Below, piece after piece: positions 59,119 through 64,000 of a DNA stretch of 64,000 bases. This stretch comes from Deltaproteobacteria bacterium (lineage in GTDB: Bacteria > Desulfobacterota > Binatia > UBA12015): NCBI GenBank assembly GCA_029262355.1, contig JAJCZO010000416.1, positions 1 through 64,000 on the forward strand. The letters run 5' to 3'. Numbering within the stretch: the first letter of the stretch is position 1; every line of letters begins with the position of its first letter. The notes beneath the pieces were generated by a model. The model was not told the DNA's origin. It was given only the letters and a program-made list of their open reading frames with translations, and did no database searches. Both the position numbers and the translations under genes were made by a program.

Positions 59119-59834
59119 GTGAGCCGCTCGCGGCGCGGCGTTCGAGCCAGGACGGCTACGTCGACGACGGAGGCGCCGCTCGCGAGCAGGGCCCGACAGC
59201 ACGATCCAGCCGTGGCGCCCGATGTGAGAATGTCGTCGACCAGGAGAACGCTGCGTTCGGGCACGGACTTGCGTGCGGCGAACGTGTCGGCCGCATTCCG
59301 GCCCCTCGCGCGACGTCCCAGGCGTGCCTGAACCTGGCCGCGGGATCGGACGAGCACCTGGGGCGCGAACTGTCCGGCGCACGGAGCGCACCGCGTGAGG
59401 GCGCGGGCGAGGAGGGCCGCTTGGTTGAAGCCGCGCCCGCGCAGCTTGCTCGTGTGCAAGGGAACCGGCACGACGAGGTCGTAGCACAGCGCCCGTGCTG
59501 CCGTGTGCTCTGCGAAGTGCCGCTCGAGTGCGACACCAACCTCGGGATCGCCGCCGTACTTCCAGCGCGCGATCGCGTCGGCCAGCACGCCGCCGGCGCG
59601 GTAGGAAAAGCACGCGAACGTCCGGCGAAACGGTGGGGGCCTCGACGCACATCGATTGCAGCGGGGCTCCGCGCCGGGCTCACCGCACTGCAGGCACGCG
59701 TCCCGGATGCAGCCCAAGTCGCGCAGGCATGTTCCACAAAACCGCGGAGGGCCAGCGCGGTTCAGCTCCCGGCGACATCCTGCGCACGTCGGCGGGTAGA
59801 GAAGTGCCAAGAGAACGTCTACAATTCGCATCAC
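59115..59834 (-). CDS. comF: ComF family protein
   Basis: LLALLYPPTCAGCRREL..CLQCGEPGAEPRCNRC..VPVPLHTSKLRGRGFNQAALLARALTR..RSVLLVDDILTSGATAGSC (PRTase). Confidence 0.92.
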   Translation of the reverse strand: MMRIVDVLLALLYPPTCAGCRRELNRAGPPRFCGTCLRDLGCIRDACLQCGEPGAEPRCNRCASRPPPFRRTFACFSYRAGGVLADAIARWKYGGDPEVGVALERHFAEHTAARALCYDLVVPVPLHTSKLRGRGFNQAALLARALTRCAPCAGQFAPQVLVRSRGQVQARLGRRARGRNAADTFAARKSVPERSVLLVDDILTSGATAGSCCRALLASGASVVDVAVLARTPRRERLT

Positions 59835-59941
59835 GGGAACCAGGCTCGCGTGTCGCCCCTATCCGACCAAGCTCATTGGAGCGAGGCGCGGATCGCCGAC
59901 ATTGTCTCGTATGCAACTGAGCGCGGGCCGGACAGGGACGG

Positions 59942-60112
59942 ATGATACGCTTCTTGATTGGCGTTGGGCTCGGAGCTGCGCTCATGTACTGGTACCTCAC
60001 CGGCGAGGTGCCATTCCGCGACGAGGTCGAGCGCATGATGTCTGCGCAGACCACTTCCTACTCGGGGTCTGAGTATGCCGCCAAGGGGGGGCGAATCGTC
60101 GGCGGAGGGTGA
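59942..60112 (+). CDS. Candidate 56-aa small membrane/secreted protein
   Basis: MIRFLIGVGLGAALMYWYLTGEVPFRDEVERMMSAQTTSYSGSEYAAKGGRIVGGG*; sits between comF and greA on the plus strand; not in the supplied ORF track. Confidence 0.45.
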   Translation: MIRFLIGVGLGAALMYWYLTGEVPFRDEVERMMSAQTTSYSGSEYAAKGGRIVGGG

Positions 60113-60124
60113 CCCGGAAGAATC

Positions 60125-60616
60125 ATGAAAGAGCTACCAATCATCTTGAAGCTCAAGGGGGAGCTGGCCGAGCTTCAAGTCGAAATGACACAGGAGCTGC
60201 CGGCACGGCTGGAAGAGGCGCGTGCCCACGGTGACCTTCGGGAGAACGCGGAGTACGATGCCGCGAAGAACCGACAGGGGCTCGTGCGAGCCCGAATGGC
60301 CCAGATTCGCGATCGCCTGGCCGACCTGTCGATGTACGACCCCTCGCGGATTCCCCGTGACCGAGTCTCCTACGGAAGCCGGGTCTCGGTGGAGGACGCC
60401 GACTCTGGCGACGAAACCGAGTACCACATCGTGTTCCCGGAGGAGGTCGAGCGTGGGACGCCGACGATCTCGATCGGCTCCCCGATCGGACAGGCGCTTC
60501 TGAACAAGGCTGTGGGCGACGCAGTCACGGTGCAGACGCCGAACGGTCGCAAGAACATGGAAATCCTCGATCTGACCACTTTGCACGACTCCGAAGATGG
60601 AGAGCCGGGCGCCTGA
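60125..60616 (+). CDS. greA: Transcription elongation factor GreA
   Basis: ARLEEARAHGDLRENAEYDAAKNRQGLVRARMAQIRDRLADL..VSVEDADSGDETEYHIVFPEE..ISIGSPIGQALLNKAVGDAVTVQTPNG. Confidence 0.94.
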   Translation: MKELPIILKLKGELAELQVEMTQELPARLEEARAHGDLRENAEYDAAKNRQGLVRARMAQIRDRLADLSMYDPSRIPRDRVSYGSRVSVEDADSGDETEYHIVFPEEVERGTPTISIGSPIGQALLNKAVGDAVTVQTPNGRKNMEILDLTTLHDSEDGEPGA

Positions 60617-60701
60617 AGCTTCGTTTCGCGTTTCCATCCATATTCCGAGCAGTTGTCGGTCCGCAGAGCGCGTGCTAATCGTTTTTCACCCTCGGTCGTC
60701 G

Positions 60702-60727
60702 AAAAGTGGGCCCCACGCCCGCTTTTT
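60702..60727 (+). terminator. Rho-independent terminator downstream of greA
   Basis: AAAAGTGGG (60702-60710) pairs with CCCGCTTTT (60718-60726), 7-nt loop, followed by more T's. Confidence 0.75.
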
Positions 60728-60788
60728 TTGTTTGTACCGTCTGCTCCGGTGGACGGTATGCGGTCCGGGGCGTTAAGCGGAGACAATT

Positions 60789-61277
60789 TTGAGCGTACAG
60801 GTTCCAAACGCGGTGGCGGGGCTCGTCGAGCCGGTGGCCGAGGCCCATGGCCTCGAGCTGGTCGAGGTCCAATTTGCGCCCGCCGGCGACCGGAGCGTCC
60901 TGCGGCTCACTCTCGACCGAGACGGGGGCGTGACGGTGGACGACCTGGCCCGGATGAGCCGCGAGGTCGGCGACCTGCTCGATGCGAACGATGCGATGCC
61001 TGCCGGGTACACGCTAGAGTGTTCCTCGCCAGGGGTGAATCGCCCGCTCAACAAGCCCGCAGACTTCATCCGGTTCTGCGGCAAACCGGTCTCTTTGCAG
61101 ACGAACACGGCAATCGAGGGCCAGCGGAAGTTCGAGGGGCTGCTCGTAGCCGCTGGCGAAGACGGTATCGAGATCGATGACCGCTCGCGAGGCCGCCTTT
61201 CCGTACCGTATGGGCAGATCGCCAAGGCCCGCTACGAGCACGACTTCGCCCGGGATCTCCGCGGCGAGCGAGACTGA
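60789..61277 (+). CDS. rimP: Ribosome maturation factor RimP
   Basis: LVEPVAEAHGLELVEVQFAPAGDRSVLRLTLDRDGGVTVDDLARMSREVGDLLDANDAMPAGYTLECSSPGVNRPLNKPADF; TTG start. Confidence 0.93.
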   Translation: MSVQVPNAVAGLVEPVAEAHGLELVEVQFAPAGDRSVLRLTLDRDGGVTVDDLARMSREVGDLLDANDAMPAGYTLECSSPGVNRPLNKPADFIRFCGKPVSLQTNTAIEGQRKFEGLLVAAGEDGIEIDDRSRGRLSVPYGQIAKARYEHDFARDLRGERD

Positions 61278-61286
61278 GGGACGAAG

Positions 61287-62816
61287 ATGGAGCTCCCGCT
61301 CGGCCGCGTCATAGAACAAGTCAGCAAAGAGAAGCAGATCGATCGCGATGTGGTCATCGAGGCCGTCGAGAGCGCGATGGTCCAGGCTGCGCGCAAGATG
61401 CTCGGTGCCGAGCGTCAGATCGAAGCGCAGTACAATCACGACATCGGAGAGGTCGAGTTGTTCGAGATCAAGCGCGTGGTCGATGAGGTCATCGACCCGT
61501 TGTCTGAGATTACCCTCGAGACCGCTCGCAAGACCTACGACGAAGGGGCAGAGGTTGGCGACGAATTTCTCGCTAAGCTGCCTCGAAGCGATTTCGGTCG
61601 AATCGGCGCGCAGGCAGCCAAGCAGGCGATCATCCAAAAGGTTCGCGACGCTGAGCGCGAGATCATCTACAACGAGTTCAAGGACCGGAAGGGCGAGATC
61701 TTCTCGGGGATCGTTCAGCGTTTCGAGCGCAAGAACATCATCGTGAACCTCGGTCGGACCGACGCGATCCTACCGGAGCGCGAGCAGATCCCCCGCGAGC
61801 GGTATCGCCAGGGCGACCGCATCCGGGCCTATATCTACGACGTCGATCTCACGGCCAAGGGGCCGCAGATCATCCTGAGCCGTACTCACCCGAACCTTCT
61901 CATCGAGCTTTTCAGGCAGGAAGTGCCGGAGATCTACGAGGGCATCGTCGAGGTCAAGGCCGCCGTGCGCGAGCCGGGCGGACGCGCCAAGATCGCCGTC
62001 GTTTCCAACGACCGCGACGTCGATCCGGTCGGCGCGTGTGTCGGCATGAGGGGAACGCGCGTGCAGTCCGTCGTACAGGAACTGCGCGGCGAGAAGATCG
62101 ACATCATCCATTGGACGGAGGACCCGGCGGAGTTCGTCTGCCGAGCCCTGGCGCCGTCCAAGGTGGCGAAGATCATTCTCGACGAGGACGAGCACTCGAT
62201 GGAAGTGATCGTCCCCGACGACCAGCTTTCGTTGGCGATCGGTAAGAAAGGGCAGAACGTGACGCTCGCGTCGCGGCTCACCAGCTGGCGTCTCGACGTT
62301 CGCGGCGAGTCCGAGGCCGACGAAGAGGTGCGCCAGTCTCGTGCCTCGTTGACCGGGATTCCGGTCGTCAGCGACGTCACGGCCGAACTGTTGATGCAGC
62401 ACGGCTTCAAGTCGGCTGAAGAGGTCTCGCTCTCTGCCATTGAGTCGGTCGCCGAGGTCGAGGGCATCGATGCCGAGCGCGCCCAGGCGATCATCGAATC
62501 CGCGATTCCACACGTTGCGGAGGTGAAGGTGCTCGAGGCTGAAGCTGCGGTGAAGGCCGCCGAAGAGGCGGTCAAGGCCGAGGCAGAGGCCGCGCGTGTC
62601 CTCGAAGAAGCGCTCGCGCTCGAAGGAGATTCCGAGGCGGACGAGTCGGGTGCCGTCGTCGGGGACGAGCCGGGCGCACCCGCTGGGGACGAGCCCGCCG
62701 CACCCGCTGGGGACGCTCCGGCCGATGGGCCGGCGGCAGTCGTCGCGGGTACCCCGGACGCGGAAGCTCCGGCCGTCGGTGGAGAAGATCCAGCTGTCGA
62801 GGGAGACAAAGCTTGA
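61287..62816 (+). CDS. nusA: Transcription termination/antitermination factor NusA
   Basis: S1 and KH segments: FSGIVQRFERKNIIVNLGRTDAILPEREQIPRERYRQGDRIRAYI; VGACVGMRGTRVQSVVQELRGEKIDIIHW; LAIGKKGQNVTLASRLTSW; low-complexity C-tail. Confidence 0.95.
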   Translation: MELPLGRVIEQVSKEKQIDRDVVIEAVESAMVQAARKMLGAERQIEAQYNHDIGEVELFEIKRVVDEVIDPLSEITLETARKTYDEGAEVGDEFLAKLPRSDFGRIGAQAAKQAIIQKVRDAEREIIYNEFKDRKGEIFSGIVQRFERKNIIVNLGRTDAILPEREQIPRERYRQGDRIRAYIYDVDLTAKGPQIILSRTHPNLLIELFRQEVPEIYEGIVEVKAAVREPGGRAKIAVVSNDRDVDPVGACVGMRGTRVQSVVQELRGEKIDIIHWTEDPAEFVCRALAPSKVAKIILDEDEHSMEVIVPDDQLSLAIGKKGQNVTLASRLTSWRLDVRGESEADEEVRQSRASLTGIPVVSDVTAELLMQHGFKSAEEVSLSAIESVAEVEGIDAERAQAIIESAIPHVAEVKVLEAEAAVKAAEEAVKAEAEAARVLEEALALEGDSEADESGAVVGDEPGAPAGDEPAAPAGDAPADGPAAVVAGTPDAEAPAVGGEDPAVEGDKA

Positions 62817-63082
62817 GCGCGACCTCACATCGGCGCCATGAGCCCATCCGCACCTGTGCGGGCTGTGGCCAGCGTGCGCTCGGTGCGCAGATGCGCCGAT
62901 TCGGGCTCGTAGGGGATGGTGGTTTGGAGTGGCGACGGGCAGGTGGTCGAGGTAGCTATCTGCATCAGTCGGGGGACTGCGCGCGGGACTTCGTTGCGCG
63001 TAAGAAGCGAGTGCCGGGCCTGCGGGCCCGTGTTGCGCGTGAGGCCCGAGAGGCCCTCGTCGCAACTGCCGAGCTTTCCTGA
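62813..63082 (+). CDS. ylxR: YlxR (DUF448) family protein
   Basis: EPIRTCAGCGQRALGAQMRRFGLVGDGGLEWRRAGGRGSYLHQSGDCARDFVARKK; between nusA and infB. Confidence 0.9.
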   Translation: MSATSHRRHEPIRTCAGCGQRALGAQMRRFGLVGDGGLEWRRAGGRGSYLHQSGDCARDFVARKKRVPGLRARVAREAREALVATAELS

Positions 63083-63112
63083 GCGGATGAACCGAAGAAG
63101 GACCGAGGGATT

Positions 63113-64000
63113 ATGGCCAAGAGGATCCACGAACTGGCGAAGGAATGGGGGCTGCCCACAAAGGAGCTCATCGCCAGACTCGAGGAGTTGGGTATCACGG
63201 GCAAGCGTTCGCAGAGCAGCCTCCCGGATGCCGATCTCGGACGCGTCCAAGCTGCGATTGGTCGTGGCGCTTCCGATTCGTCGATTCGTGTTGGCGACGA
63301 GCGCGTCGTCGGCGAGCGTGTCGTCACCGAGAGAGACGCTGCCGGGGAGGTAACGACCCGAGAGCGGATCGTAGAAGCACGTGTCGGCACCAACGTGATT
63401 CGCCGGCGCCGCAAGAAAGTCGAAGTCATCGAGCGCAAGGAGCTATCCGGCGCCGACAAGGCTTCGATGGAAGACGGTAGTCTGCTCGATTTACCGGATC
63501 TCCCACCGGCACCGGAAGGTGGTGGCGAGGCCAGTCTGGTAGCGCTCGAGCCTGAATCCGCGCCGATGCTGGGCGACGATTCCTCGGCTTCCGACGATGC
63601 CGCCTTGCTCGACCTTCCGGAACCCGAGCCGGCCCAGGAGCCCGTAGCCTCCGAGCCGGTTGCCGAGGCACCGAGCGAAGCGGAAGTCCCGGATGCGACG
63701 AACGATGCGGCGAAGGCCGTGCCGGCCGCCGAACCGACTCCGCCTGCCGAAGGCGCGCCACCGAGCGAAGCCGCACCGGCGGCCGAGATCGCCCCCGAAG
63801 CGCCCGTACGACAAGCTCGTCCGGCTGCTCCGCGGATCGATCCGTCCGCGCCGAGTCTCGACGACGGCATGCGCCGAGTTCAGGTTCTCGGCAAGATCGA
63901 CTTGAAGAAGGCCGAGCCGCCGCCGCGGCCGGCGCGCTCCACCACCACAGGCGCAGGGCCGGCACCGACCGGCGAGACGCCGGCAGGAACCGACGATAGC
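63113..64000 (+). CDS. infB: Translation initiation factor IF-2, N-terminal part (truncated by window end)
   Basis: Direct translation MAKRIHELAKEWGLPTKELIARLEELGITGKRSQSSLPDADLGRVQAAIG (IF2_N), then acidic/Pro/Ala linker; open to the window edge, hence absent from the ORF track. Confidence 0.9.
   Translation, partial: MAKRIHELAKEWGLPTKELIARLEELGITGKRSQSSLPDADLGRVQAAIGRGASDSSIRVGDERVVGERVVTERDAAGEVTTRERIVEARVGTNVIRRRRKKVEVIERKELSGADKASMEDGSLLDLPDLPPAPEGGGEASLVALEPESAPMLGDDSSASDDAALLDLPEPEPAQEPVASEPVAEAPSEAEVPDATNDAAKAVPAAEPTPPAEGAPPSEAAPAAEIAPEAPVRQARPAAPRIDPSAPSLDDGMRRVQVLGKIDLKKAEPPPRPARSTTTGAGPAPTGETPAGTDDS

Noticed and set aside
61770-63065. 431-aa minus-strand ORF
   Set aside because: Antisense shadow of nusA/ylxR.

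Overview
High-GC bacterial chromosomal window, densely coding, with typical gene orders of a deltaproteobacterial-type lineage (Myxococcota / Desulfobacterota / Binatota-like; lineage is inference only). Recognisable blocks: (i) a Rieske-domain/ThDP-enzyme fusion, an ECF sigma / zf-HC2 anti-sigma pair and a DUF374 acyltransferase; (ii) two tandem paralogous secreted proteins sharing a VPCCS-RGDV / SGFSGAYNF module; (iii) a thiolase next to an HMG-CoA-synthase-like protein fused to a DUF35 zinc-ribbon/OB domain; (iv) a sugar-phosphate operon tal-tkt-rpiA-gnd-zwf-glk; (v) a stand-alone NFACT-R protein, secreted proteins and tRNA-Asn; (vi) an imuA-imuB cassette, hisN-like phosphatase and ilvD; (vii) a ChpT-like histidine-kinase relative with an NtrC-family regulator, followed by DUF5989, epimerase, AP-superfamily and GT4 genes; (viii) hisI-hisG and a four-cluster ferredoxin; (ix) a long housekeeping run lpxD, yceD-rpmF-plsX-fabD-fabG-acpP-glyA-nrdR-ribD-ribBA-ribH-nusB-leuS-lptE-holA, rpsT, mazG, grx-pyrD-GT2, a TPR/cold-shock fusion, purN, comF, greA, rimP-nusA-ylxR-infB. 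No CRISPR array, rRNA, prophage or transposase was seen. No single large undescribed system is evident. The best leads are domain fusions, small proteins missed by the ORF track, degenerate-active-site paralogs, a decayed sigma-54 regulator remnant and unusual gene absences within conserved operons. All functional calls come from reading motifs by eye; no database search was run.
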